Of a DNA stretch of 64,000 bases, positions 20,001-29,600 are shown piece after piece. The DNA is taken from NCBI GenBank assembly GCA_965644315.1, contig CBFFRQ010000053.1, positions 1 through 64,000 of the forward strand, given 5' to 3'. The notes under the pieces are model-generated. The model was not told the DNA's origin, ran no database searches, and saw nothing but the letters and a program-made list of their open reading frames with translations. A program made the position numbers and the translations under genes. The DNA is from Caecitellus pseudoparvulus (Eukaryota > Bigyra: Bicosoecida). Each line of letters starts with the position of its first letter. Position 1 is the stretch's first letter.

Positions 20001-22248
20001 CAGCTGTGATGCCACAGCCATGAAAGACTCCCATATGAACTTGCAACAGCTCACCGGCTGGATGTCGGTAGTCTTCATGCAACTGCCCAGGCAGAGTTCC
20101 AATGGGAACGGTCGTCTCCACTCCGAGACGTCCGTTCTGCGAGTTGCCGAAGCAAACCAAACGGTTCAGGCGCGTGCGCGCACAGCACGATGCCGCACGA
20201 TTGCAAGTTAACTGCACGACCTCAGCGTGTTGCCTGTTCTGCAGCACGTATTGGGACGATGACAGCACCAGCTCACGCTTGGCTTCCAAGTATGTTGACG
20301 TCGCAAACGTGCCACGCCCAGAGCCCTCCCCAGTCGCAAGAGCTCCGTCCGCCCCAAGCCCCAAACAACCAAGGGTGCCTTCAGATCGCAGCGCACAGGT
20401 GAAGCCCTGGCCGATTGCAAGTCCAACGGCTGGGCCGCCCCACCACGAACCACTGTTCTGTAGAATTTGACCTGGCGCATCTCCTCGCCTTGTATAAGCC
20501 TGAGATCCGAGCTGCCCTTCAAAGCCATTTCCCCAGCAGTACATGGCGCCATTGGATCGCACACCACAGACGGTCTGGTCACTTGTCGCTAGCGCGACAA
20601 AGTCTGTCCCTGCGGGCACCATGAGCCCCGGATGAACCTCTCCCGGGCCATCTCCAAGATCAACGTCCGAGCCCTGACCAAGCATCCCGTCCTTGTTCTT
20701 GCCCCAGCACACGATGCCACCATCCAGGCGCAGGCCACACGTCGTATCATCAGCGATGTGGATGGCCACAAGCGGTGCAACTGGCACAACTGCAGCTGAG
20801 ATGTTGTGGGATGGCACGTGCCCGAAGTAATCTGTGTTTCCGTAACCCAACTGACCATCTAATGACCTCCCAAAGCAGACAGTGGACAGATCAGCACGAA
20901 TAACGCATGAATGCCCAATACCCGCAGCGACGGCATGTGCTGGGCCACCGATCGGGATGGACAGCGATGCGTCCAGGTTGCCCTCCACAACACTCACGAC
21001 ATCTTCATGCCCATACCCACACCGTCCCAGCCCCCCGTGACCCCAGCATACGACTGAGCCATCTGATCGAATGGCAAGGGCGTGGAAGTAGCCCACCTCC
21101 ACCGCAACTATGCTGTCCCCGATGGGAACATGCATGCCTGGCCAAATCTCCCCCAGGTCGTCACCAAGGTTGTTCGTCGTGTTCTGACCGTGCACTCCGT
21201 ACTGCCCGTCCCCCCAACATGCCACGCGCCCGTCCCGTTTCAGCACGCATGTGTTCAGGTCCCCAACGGATACAGCTCGCACAGGCCCGATCGGCACGGA
21301 ACGCCCAGCGTGGGTGTGCACCGTGTCTGGCGAGTTGCCGTACGTGCCCAAGTCCCCTGTTCCCAGTCCTCCTTTGGACGCATGCCCCCAGCACACAACA
21401 CTCCAGTCCCGCCTCACTGCACAGGCATGCTTCCACGTGCCGGCAACTTGCACTAGGCGTGATGCGGCGCCGCTCAACGGCTGCAGCGACAGGGAGCTTG
21501 GAGCAGGAAGACTCCCAGGAGCGGCGTCACCAGCTTCCCACGCCAGCGCCAGTGTCGTCGAGGCTGAGCTGTCATTGCCGGCAAACAGCACGTCAGTGTC
21601 CACGCGCAGCCACATGGCTGGCTGTGCACCAGCACACGGCTCGTTGTGCAGCCTGGAGGGGTGGCTGCACGGCACCAGCTCGTGGGCCAGTTCAAACCGG
21701 AGCCAGGACGCCTTCGATCCAGGTACATGCTGTAAGGTGTGCAAATGGGCTTCTGAAATCACAGCTGAAGCAGAGGACGCGTTCCAGCCTTCGATTCGGA
21801 GGTGCACCAGGCGCTCCACGGGCCATGGCAGCGGCAGGTCCAGCCCCGTCACAGACGTGACATTGGTTGTCGACAGCAGCGCAGCTTGTGCTGGTGTGCC
21901 TGCCTTTGGTCCAGCAAGAATCCAGATGCTCCCATTGCCCTCACTCCCAGTCCAGCCGGTCGGTGGCCAGGACAGCTGCAAGTCTGTCGTGCCCCAATAC
22001 GGCGCCGCCGCCATTGGCACCTCCTGTACGGCACCCAGGGCCGCCGAGAAGCACGACAGCGAGCACATAGCACGTATCAAGACCGATGATACCCATGAAT
22101 GGCCTGAAACCTTCTTGCCTGCAGACTGAGAGCCTGAAGGGCGACGTAAGGCTGCACCATCCTTGTCGACGCTGCTGCCGCGGGAAAAGCCGTCCGCGTC
22201 AACCTGAGCTCCCCATCGCCTGTGTCGCTCTGCTGCACCCTTGTTCAT
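14008..22248 (-). CDS. Giant RCC1/IPT multi-pass membrane protein
   Basis: About 2,746 aa from the ATG at 22248 (MNKGAAERHRR); the frame is open to 22587 but that extension looks non-coding, while a signal-like hydrophobic stretch (VLIRAMCSLSCFSAALGAV) follows the chosen start. Order: a unique extracellular N-terminus; 14 RCC1-like units of about 50 aa with the core VxCWGxxxxGxLGxG (19,050-21,470), enough for two seven-bladed propellers; roughly six to eight IPT/TIG-like immunoglobulin domains (16,330-18,800); a fibronectin-like segment; a cysteine-rich ephrin-receptor/GCC2-like module (CRPCPQGAVC, then GPLCAACAEGY; 15,500-15,880); and about eight hydrophobic helices with a basic cytosolic loop (NPMRARRRG) and a Ser-rich tail. 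The layout indicates a plasma-membrane receptor or adhesion protein, or a channel-like protein. Ligand and function are unknown. It is close in design to the next gene. Confidence 0.85.
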   Translation of the reverse strand: MNKGAAERHRRWGAQVDADGFSRGSSVDKDGAALRRPSGSQSAGKKVSGHSWVSSVLIRAMCSLSCFSAALGAVQEVPMAAAPYWGTTDLQLSWPPTGWTGSEGNGSIWILAGPKAGTPAQAALLSTTNVTSVTGLDLPLPWPVERLVHLRIEGWNASSASAVISEAHLHTLQHVPGSKASWLRFELAHELVPCSHPSRLHNEPCAGAQPAMWLRVDTDVLFAGNDSSASTTLALAWEAGDAAPGSLPAPSSLSLQPLSGAASRLVQVAGTWKHACAVRRDWSVVCWGHASKGGLGTGDLGTYGNSPDTVHTHAGRSVPIGPVRAVSVGDLNTCVLKRDGRVACWGDGQYGVHGQNTTNNLGDDLGEIWPGMHVPIGDSIVAVEVGYFHALAIRSDGSVVCWGHGGLGRCGYGHEDVVSVVEGNLDASLSIPIGGPAHAVAAGIGHSCVIRADLSTVCFGRSLDGQLGYGNTDYFGHVPSHNISAAVVPVAPLVAIHIADDTTCGLRLDGGIVCWGKNKDGMLGQGSDVDLGDGPGEVHPGLMVPAGTDFVALATSDQTVCGVRSNGAMYCWGNGFEGQLGSQAYTRRGDAPGQILQNSGSWWGGPAVGLAIGQGFTCALRSEGTLGCLGLGADGALATGEGSGRGTFATSTYLEAKRELVLSSSQYVLQNRQHAEVVQLTCNRAASCCARTRLNRLVCFGNSQNGRLGVETTVPIGTLPGQLHEDYRHPAGELLQVHMGVFHGCGITADTREILCWGYNYQTGSVGFPGTEFSIGETRESMFQDARRVNIGSGFVSVSAGYRFSCAVRGDVAGSTVCWGLNHRGQLGLGHTSIIGDDLGELTPSLAIPDIGPMASVAAADDHACGVRRDGTAVCWGWAQAGRLGNGMSSGNIGDAPGELTNTTSIPIGPVAAVSVGYFHSCALLVNSSIVCWGSDTTSTGRLGCRGCWYQGSVSTPFSSLDSYIAPVGEAVAVSVSTFTSCIARADGSSLCWGSNSHGRLGQPTGVSNLGHDSADLSEISIPVGGDVVSTVPTNTFSCVVKGSGSIACFGSSQTGMGYGHTLSVTEDLVDPELKIDWTRRELRVVSSRFLHPSLMSLPADIDARLSPNLRAVPELEQESVQLLQDLTSMGVGPLNRADSCPGQVFVKWGVNNVCSYVPSLPVWWQRTPTASIDEVADVSTGVWGEHIVVPGLGARIRLGGQLHWVAMWGVPQVFIGNRSVPCTQVEVPEWDQLECTVGAGVGANLSVTILSGPEAFVPVVRRGRLVSYAPPRLDTVVVDSRDNPITALVADPAGGQALRLIGRNFGVDVSQAAVIVGGIECPLISAGVFSFTDGEAFCRLPSRSALQGSEDWAAGLPFRAAVRITVGGQEAAKDVGIEVGAPEFLEATPPAVQVGHASSNNTVNVTLQGRYLGHNASAVSSLFIAGQGCPGLVWDRPLPHVWSLTCVGLRVAGLSKSASPIAVTAFGESFTQLDVLKIVPPPDMTPLRIISSGPGSTEHEQAITIRGSGIGAVALDVLRVEVSDWGACHSVSWVDSSEVSCMAPAGAGNAESVRVFLAGGHVLHGQFQYAAPSVHSIWPNTLLPWKANHPGGIVTMQLCTLGTHWSPPGQALTAADVAIQVAGAPCAFQAQLNATCLSCWVDTAAVVPGAASFVHVRGAQASFAPGVGVQVLSLPKVSAVVPPLVSAAGGQVLNILGIGFCQNTLNDVYFIRIGSQPATVRSCTSTSVSVTVPRPPDSAQTASVNITLVSGHSAILQDALQFTRPEVLTVLGGLVQPAPQGSQQIRNVSVTGLALDDGPRSRARLLFGSAPGVSCAQAGGELVFTFSGSLECRGFHTAALAPLVSGRMADTTITIQTAQNLTVMSSLGTLRIMGPPQISELSSSSAAVNDTLTVTGSGFGLAQTDIAAVRIGARQVTTFNRGSDSIITLRVPEPASDELADVFSLDVAISLTSGHTAVLPHSFSYTLAPRAPVSAPTAVCPYRDEAGAARVAFNWTDDAATLLSPVGAWHVSFGVILHGGLISRVNASTRLVSLAGGAAGDILRNVYTPRVCRGLTEHPSMLDLSVRIADAPAQPFWVSVAAGVLGESAGRVLRGPLSTEVGPLLPACAAAEYLATHELGEGRWPQVTCRPCPQGAVCNGAEWERVLAAPGWFRIPWREPDVSFEACVSEDVCPGESHSPVQVPSRHYTSSAFQALPGLGAAALTTSAAGNTSNILATHQQSSCEASRTGPLCAACAEGYTGQGDGSEPCPRCAPIWLNWLSVVGGVAVAGVLVAALTRSALESEGARPKAHVALNKVLFTHLQQVGIAAAFPLAWPSELRSLFSAFDAASSVGDELISINCLGLDSTSAFRGTQILTLLLPVVLGVGILIVWRFLVPLIWQTDGTVSASIFRFHRQDPPKVSTQTSATLSTSEHQDASWRELQRNAHTGRETRVSNPMRARRRGLSVQRALRGRALIGRRRYRTPPEQGIVVSFLVMCFVLHLGLTRSALSLFTCRKIGGRAFLVGDVQISCDDPQHQAWMYGIGLSAFILYSCGITVASMTFLWVHRATLETHATRQVYGFLYAAYVPGRYFWEAAVQGRKVALACISVLLAPAGTGTQAHFGILLMVAALGAHATLSPYRLPLVNHTESASLLVTISTLASGFTLLDQEASAAMHAVATWSVIFMNVVFVMVTVGFVAHSLLSSPTVQSHLQTLRSSISKAPALSVVRRLSSHEQQSKGQVTPPTSPDPKVWIQDYGRKSVV

Positions 22249-23634
22249 GCCGGCAGTTGAAAGGCTCCCTGTCAAATGGTGTGCACTGCCTTGACTGGAC
22301 GCTGGCAGAGCCTCCCTGGCGTTGCGCTTGTGGATGGAGTTCGGCACACGCGGCGGCGGCAGCTGCGGAAGAACCGTGTGACAGTTAGTGGCCGTGCAGC
22401 GCGACAGTGGGGCTGGGATGAATCCAAGATGGCAACGTTGGTAGACTGGAGCTGAATCAACCAGTCTCTTCCGACTGGACGTGGCGTGTCGATCAGTCTG
22501 GTTGAGCATAGCAGCAGGTTGCCAAGGAAAGAATCCGCACCAACCACGAGGACAAGACTTCCAGCCCAGCCGACCGAAACAACTCAAATTGAGATATGGA
22601 AACTAATCCCCTATTTCACCTTCTTCCTGCGCGGGCAATGCGTTGGGCGGACGAAAATTACCTCGCAGCTGCAGTACACTGTCACACTTGCTGTGTGTCG
22701 AATGCGGAAATTGGCGCGTGATGGTGTGGCTTGCCGGCAGTGCTTGCCACAGCCACACAACTCCTCTTGTGGTCCACGCTTGAGGGTGGAGCGAGGGTGA
22801 ACACTTGGATTGAGTTATTCTCAGCTGGTAGAAAAGAGGCAGGCAGGTGATGGAGTACTTTGGGGAAAAAAGGCTTCTGTGGACACATCAGGCAAGTATC
22901 CGGTGTGTGCGAGACTCACGAGCATGTTCACTTGCAGTGCCGCTTGATTGCACAGCAAGTGGCCTGGACTACCAACACCTTTACGTCTGTCACTGTAAGG
23001 GGGTGTTCTTCCCGTCTCCTTCGTGGCCGGCAGCCCGCTAATCTGCCAAGGTGATGAAACGAAGAACAGTGCAGGGGCGTGTGCAGGTCTCAATCAAGGT
23101 GGATTCACAGTCAAAGTTATGCTCAAGTTACATGAGCTTCGTGTGAGTTCTTTCACTTTGGCTCGTACCAGAGTGAAAACTCAGCGGCGCAGGTGAGCTT
23201 GCGCGATGTCCAGCCTGGGCAGCTTCATCCTGAATGCAGAGGTAAAGGCATGGGGCCGGGAGCGGCACGAAGCACCTCGATCAACGGAAACAGTGCCAGC
23301 GGAACCCTACCCACGAGGACCTTCAGGGGAATATCTTTTCGCAGGTGCTGTTATTTGACCATCGGTACATGTGTGCCGAAGATGCTCTCATGTACTTGAG
23401 CGGCACCCGATGCCACAGGTAAACCCCACGCAGTGTTGAAACAAAACGCATCACTTCAAGCAAAACGCAAGAGCTCTTGAAATGCTGTAGCCGACACATT
23501 TGGGGCGTGTCTTCGGCCCAGGAATCGTGAAATGGTGCCCCAACCGAGCTTCTCCACTGATCAGCAGCCGTCCAACCCCCCTCGCCCAAACGAAGCTCAT
23601 CCATTCAATTAACACGAGCCTCGTGATCTACTTT
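22249..23634. other. Intergenic region between the two giant receptor genes
   Basis: This holds the upstream region of the RCC1/IPT gene and the 3' flank of the FG-GAP gene. I see no coding sequence, RNA gene or repeat. The frame open from 22249 to 22587 is in phase with the downstream gene but has no domain-like content. Confidence 0.45.
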
Positions 23635-26600
23635 TCAAAGCAGTTGTCCCTTCCGCGAGCTTGCTTGCCTGCTTGATGGTTGCACCAAGCGACGCCGGCT
23701 GCGCGGCTGTGCGACCGCAGCGGCCAGCTCTTTCCGTGCGTTTGCCCTGCTCGCTCGCAGCAACTCTGATACGGCAGCCTTCGACGTCAGCTGTCCCCGC
23801 CCAGCATGTATGGGGTTGTCATGGCCCACGGTGGAGTCGCTTCTGTCAAGCACTCCTCTCCCAGGTCTCGTCCGCCTGGATCTTTGAGGCTGGGTGAGCT
23901 GCGAGACGACTACCGTGGCTTGCTGTCCAGTCTCGGCTGCGATTGTGGCATGTACTGCGCCTGCACTGGCTTCCGAGGCTGACCTTGCCATCGATCCCTG
24001 GCGCAGAGACTGAGGACGCAAGGACAATGGTCGGTGGCGAAGCCCTTGCCTGGGTCGTCCAGACAACGAGAGGCGCGCCGTCGAGCGCAGGGACGCCGTT
24101 GACGTGAGCATGGGATTCAAGCCTTGCACGATGCTAGACTTCCTTGGTGCTGCCTTGGAATCTTGCTGAGGTGCAGGCGTCCCTTCTTTTTCCTTGCTGC
24201 TGTCCTTGGGCTGCTTCCGGGGTGTGCGCATTGGGTTGGTGTACTGGAACGTGTCATCCTTCTCTGGCTCTGATGGCACAGCACATCGCTGGGGTTTGCT
24301 TCGCGATGTTGCGGGCTTCTCAACAGCAGCCATGCGGGCAACTAGCTTGCGGTACGAAGATGCCCCGGCTGCTGCAGCCACCTTTGCAGCCTGCTGCTTT
24401 GCGCGCAGCTTGTCACATGGGGCCAGCGCGGCATCGATGACAGCAAAAATGCCGCTCCTCAGAAGGGAAAGCCCGGCCAGTCCAGCGCCGCGCAAGGAGT
24501 TTGGCAAGGCGATCAAGCAACAAGCAGCAATACCGACCCACAGTGCTGCCCATTGCAGCCATGCAACTGTCCGCATCGCGGTGGGCAAAGTGGCCGAAGC
24601 TCTGGAGTCCTCCAGCGCTTCACGGAGCCTTGCGCTGGGGGAGCCCATGGCGTCAGCTGTGTCCGTCGTTTCAGAGGTGCTCGCAAACATGGAGGCTTGC
24701 CAGACGTGGGCCATGTGTGCGAGCGATGCTTGAGCGAACACTGCGAAGAATAACACTCGCATGAGCCTGGTGCGCAACCGTGCGCCAATGGCCAGCAATG
24801 CGCGGCCAGCTCGCTGCCCTGCTGCATGTGCTCCTCGAAAGACACTTCGAGGGGCCAACGCAGGCAACCTGGTGTCACGGTCGCGGTCAGTGTAGAGTAG
24901 GTGGGGTGGCAACACCAAGCGTGGTGCTGTGGGGTACACGGAGCGAGGCGCCCCAATGAGTCGGTGAGCCGCGTACGGCTTGCGCCACTCAAAAGCAAGC
25001 CAAAGGGCCAAGGTTGCGACGTTTGCAGCGTACAGTCGGCTCCATGGGTTCTGCAGCACGCTTGGAAGCAGGGCCAGCCCACATGAGAGAACAAACAGCG
25101 CCAGGTGCCACCACCAGACACGAGGCCTGAACCAACCAAACAGCAGGCCACCGACGCGCCACATGTGCGGCAGGAAGCAGGTATCCATACAACCTCTGAA
25201 CGTGCCAAAGCTTCCGGACAGCGGGAGGTGCATGCTTGCTGCGTTCCCGACAAGGGAAATGGAGGACTTTGCGGTCCGGCGCAGCTGCCGCATGCACGCA
25301 GTGTGCCAGAAGCATGCCAGGGCTAGCGGGCCAAGGAAAGCAAAGACTCCTAGAATGACCGCAACAGTCACGAACTTTGTATGATCAGGTGTTCCTGCTT
25401 GGACGGAGAAGTCAGAGAGCAGGCTCTCACCGCCAAGCCCGTTGGGGGCCGTGGCGAACACAGCCGAGCCCATGACTGAGATTCCAGCTGGGACCATGTT
25501 GGGCAGGACCAGCAGCCATGCCGCAAGGAAGAGGGAGACGAACGGCGCTGGTGCTGGTGAAGCCAGGGCCACGGACCAAGCATCAGTGATTGTGGTGAGG
25601 GACAATCGCCTTGCACCCTTGCCCTGCTGCATGGAAGCTGTGCGAGATCCAGTGACGAGGGCAGCTTTCCAGCGGAAACACTTGAAGCAAGACAGAAAAG
25701 CAGCCGCACAAGCAGCCAGCAGCAAGGCCACTGGGACGCTGCCAATTATGAGACCTGCACCCACACCGAAGCGTGAATATCCGCCAGCAAACGTGCTGAT
25801 AAGGCAGGACGCCTCCAGGGAGCTGACCGGAAACAGGGATGACATGTGCGGAATGGCACTAGTCGCTTCTCCTTGAGTGTCAGCGCCCAGCCGTGTGTCT
25901 GCCAGGCGTGCAGACAGCTGCAAGAAAAGCAGCAGGGCGAGTCCGCTGAAGGCACGCAGAGACACGTCCACCGTTGGCTTCAGGGTGCTGCCGCCTGGCA
26001 CTGGCAGGGACCGTCGTCCAGTAGCCAGCATTGTCTTGTACAGGCTGTGAAAGGCAGTAGCCGGCACAGTGCGGTTCATACTGTCCCAAGACAACACCCA
26101 CTTGGGCAAGTCCCACTTCAGGGTGCGCTTCACGCTTCGAAACAGCGGCGCAGCACGCTCACGCTGCGCGATGGGGAGGTTTGGAGCTGCCACAGTCCAC
26201 AGTGCATCGGCGGGAATGGCGTGCACAGCAAGTACGGTGCCAGTAGGCAGCTGTTCATCCATGGAGGGAGTTTTTGGTCGGGAAGCCAACATAGGATTAA
26301 CACCAGGCTGCACAGTCTCTCTCGCAGCTGGAAGCACGGGGCGGGTGGCTTGTTGCTTCTCCGCTCCGCAGCATGGTCGGTCCTTCGCGGGGTACACCAA
26401 AAGCGCCGGGGGAAGTGACCCAGGCCCCAAGGAAGGGTGAAACCAGGACACCAACACCAGCACGTACACTGCTGCAGAGATCATTGTGAGGAGGGCGACC
26501 TTTGTCGCAGATGCAGACGTCGGCGGGCACTGGCGGCAGTCACCTGCGCTGCCTGCAGCCGTGGGAGAGTGTTCAAACCCATCAAGGCAAGCGGAACACA

Positions 26601-29600
26601 GGGGCGATGAGGCATCATGCCCCGCTGCACATTCGGCACGGTGAATGGCGAAGCCTGATGAGTTCTTCACCCCCTCGGCCGCTCCCAGGCAGGCAAACGG
26701 ATTCGGGCACGCGACCGCTGCAGATACGCTTGGCTGTGCCAGTGCTGCTGCATCCTCAAACACCCCACTCTGCGGCATGCCACTTCCAGGGCCAGTTCCA
26801 GAGTACTTAGGTGCAAAGGCCCGCAAGAGCTGAGCCTCAATGGCGTCTTCCACGAAACTGTGGCCAGCAGCGACTTCAACCAGGCCCCCGTCGCACTGCA
26901 TGTTGCTGGGGCAGGGCGCACATGTATGCCAGCCAGGGAAAGAGAAATGCCCCGAGGGGCAAGGGGAGCAGGAGCCAGGCTCAGATGCGAAGCGTACTGA
27001 GGCGCCCCGCCGTTGAGTTCCACTTGGACACGGCACGCACTGCAGGGAACGGGACGTCACCACCGTGCCTCTGAGCGAGTCTGCAACGGAGAACCCAGGC
27101 TGGCAGGCGCACGTGAGCCCGCTCTGTGGGTCCAAAACGGTCCCTGGCGCACTGCAAGAAGCAGGGGTCGTGGTCACATGCAGCAGAGCAGCACTTGCAG
27201 CTGACAAGGCCCTGGCACTGCCCATCTCGCTGAGCGGCACCGCGTAAAGTCTAACGTCGCCGAGCTCGAGTGAACCACCTGCCGATGCGGGAACTTCACT
27301 CCCAGCACAGTTTACAATGCCAGTCATCTCGAGCCGTGCATATTCGCCACTGGGCAGCCCTGACACGGACTGTAGAGACTCGGCCCGCAGTGCCAGCGAG
27401 AGCGGGGCAGAGGATGCTGCATGGACATACATCGCCCACAGGGAGCCTCCGCCGGCCACATGCTGCTGCAGCTCTGCCAGCTCCACTCCCGACAATGATG
27501 AGGACTCGTCCAGGAGCAACTGCTGCGCTTCATGCATCAGCACCTCCCGGAGGGTCGCGATGTCCCCGGCAGAGCGCATGTCCGAGGATACGTCAGACCA
27601 ACAAAACGGGACCCTGAGGGAGGGGTTGGCCCCCGTCCACAGAGAGAAAGCCTGCAACCTGTCTTTGCCTGGAGGCCTCGAGTGTCCGAAGGAATCCTTC
27701 AGCATGGTGATGGAGACAACCGCCCCAGCTCGCTCACTCGCATCGGCAAGTGCGAGGCTTCCCACAGCACGTTCAGAAGCATCCACTGCTCTCCTCAAAG
27801 TAAATGTGCGTGAAAAGAAAGGACTGGTTGGCCCTGTGTCCACTCGACTCCTTACTCCCACGGTCCGAACTTCCGTCGTGTTTCGCAGCTGATCCCGCAT
27901 CACCACAGCAACGACTGCAGCGTGCATCCCCACATGCCTGCCCAGAGCATTCGATCTATTCAGGGTCATATAAATAGACAAAAATCCGGAAGAACCAATG
28001 GGTATGCGTGGCGAAGCACCCTGGATGCCCCAAGTGCCTGGCGTGGCGTGCAACTGCTGTGTGGCAGTGTCTTGTGGCCCGGCCCCAATGACCCCCGAGA
28101 GCCAATCAGGTACACCATGCTCTCGCTCCAACGCCTCGAGCACCGCAATGTGCGAGCTGGAGGCATTGGCACTGTTGCATGGGTCGGACAGCGCCCTTAA
28201 GCGCGCCTGTACGGCTTGCTCATCCGCAGCAATGGCCGTCACCATTTCCAGCACAAGAGGCGCCTCGCCCAGATTCTGGAGTGAGACAAGGCTGTGGTGG
28301 CGAACAGCCGCAAGGAGTGGATCCCCGTTGCTTGGGGCTCGCAGACCCAGCAGCTCAACGTCAGATGGGCATACGGCCACGCTTGTGACAACGATGCTGA
28401 TCGGGACGGTGACAATTGATTCGCCGCCTGCGATGCGCAGCAGTGAGTTGTGCTGACCGGTGGAAAGAAGCCCAGCAGCCAGGTCCAGTTGTAAGAAGAT
28501 GGTCGACGAAGGCTGGAGCATGCCGACCGCGCAGTGGTCCCCTAATTCAGGGGTAGCACAGTCAACAGTGCCGGACGCACGGCGAAGAGTTGCCCAGCAC
28601 GGAAGCTGGTCCAGCAATGCTGACCACTCCAGCGGGGCGTTACCTGAGTTTGATATTGAGACACCAACGCTAGCGGCGCTGCCACTGCCAGTGGAGACTG
28701 GCCGGAGGAGCTCTTGGAGCGACTGGGGGAACACCCTCAATCTTGGCACAGCTACCACGACGGCAAGGGGGATGCTCGCTCGAACTTCGCCAGAGGATTG
28801 CTCTGAAACAACTACTTCCATCACGTGCACGCCTGGCCAAAGCCCGGTGCTCGAGTTCATCGATGCGGTACAGCTGATCAAAGCTGTAACGATGCTGCCG
28901 TTCGTGGACACGATGCCTGACTTCAGGGCTGAGTTGAACGTCAAAGCAGGTGTCTCCTCTGGCGTCGCAGGCTGTCTTTGCACCTCCTGTCGTAGAGCTT
29001 GCCAGGCTTGAGTAGACCAACCAGAGGAAGGAATGTCTGCCAGCGCCAACGCATTCCCCGAGTCAGATGCGCCCACATAGTTCACAGTGCCGACCCATCC
29101 ATCTCGCTGTGCACCAAATCGAAGGGAAATATGAATGTCCTTCGTCGCTTGTCCGACATCTCTCGGAAAGAGCGTGACAGGAAGCGGGGCAGCAGGGAAC
29201 ACCTCTGCGTGCCACAAGCCGGTCTGCTGCGTGGCGAGGAACTCGCCAACACCCGGCACTGTGGATGCAGTGGGAAACGCGGATGGAGTGGCTGCCGAGG
29301 AAGGGGAAGACGTGGCCGCAGATGATGAGGAAGGCCTGGAAGTTTCAGAGGCAGACTGCGATGGCGACACCGAGCCGGTTGCTGACGAGCTTCCACTTGG
29401 AGAAGGTGTCCCTGTGACCGTCGCAGAGGATGATACTGAAGACGTTGGGGACGGCATGTGGCTTTGACTGCCGCTCGGAGTGCTTGTTCCAGACACACTG
29501 GGCGTGCCGCTACCACTCGCACTGCTCGTCGCTGTAGCCGTCCCGCTACCGCTCGCAGTGGCCGAAGTGCTGCTTGTCGCACTACGCGTCGACGTTGGAG

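Noticed and set aside
20907-22129. Long plus-strand open frames (317 and 292 codons) opposite the RCC1 region
   Set aside because: They are antisense to a clear RCC1-repeat coding sequence and have Cys/His/Arg/Ser-rich composition typical of shadow frames.
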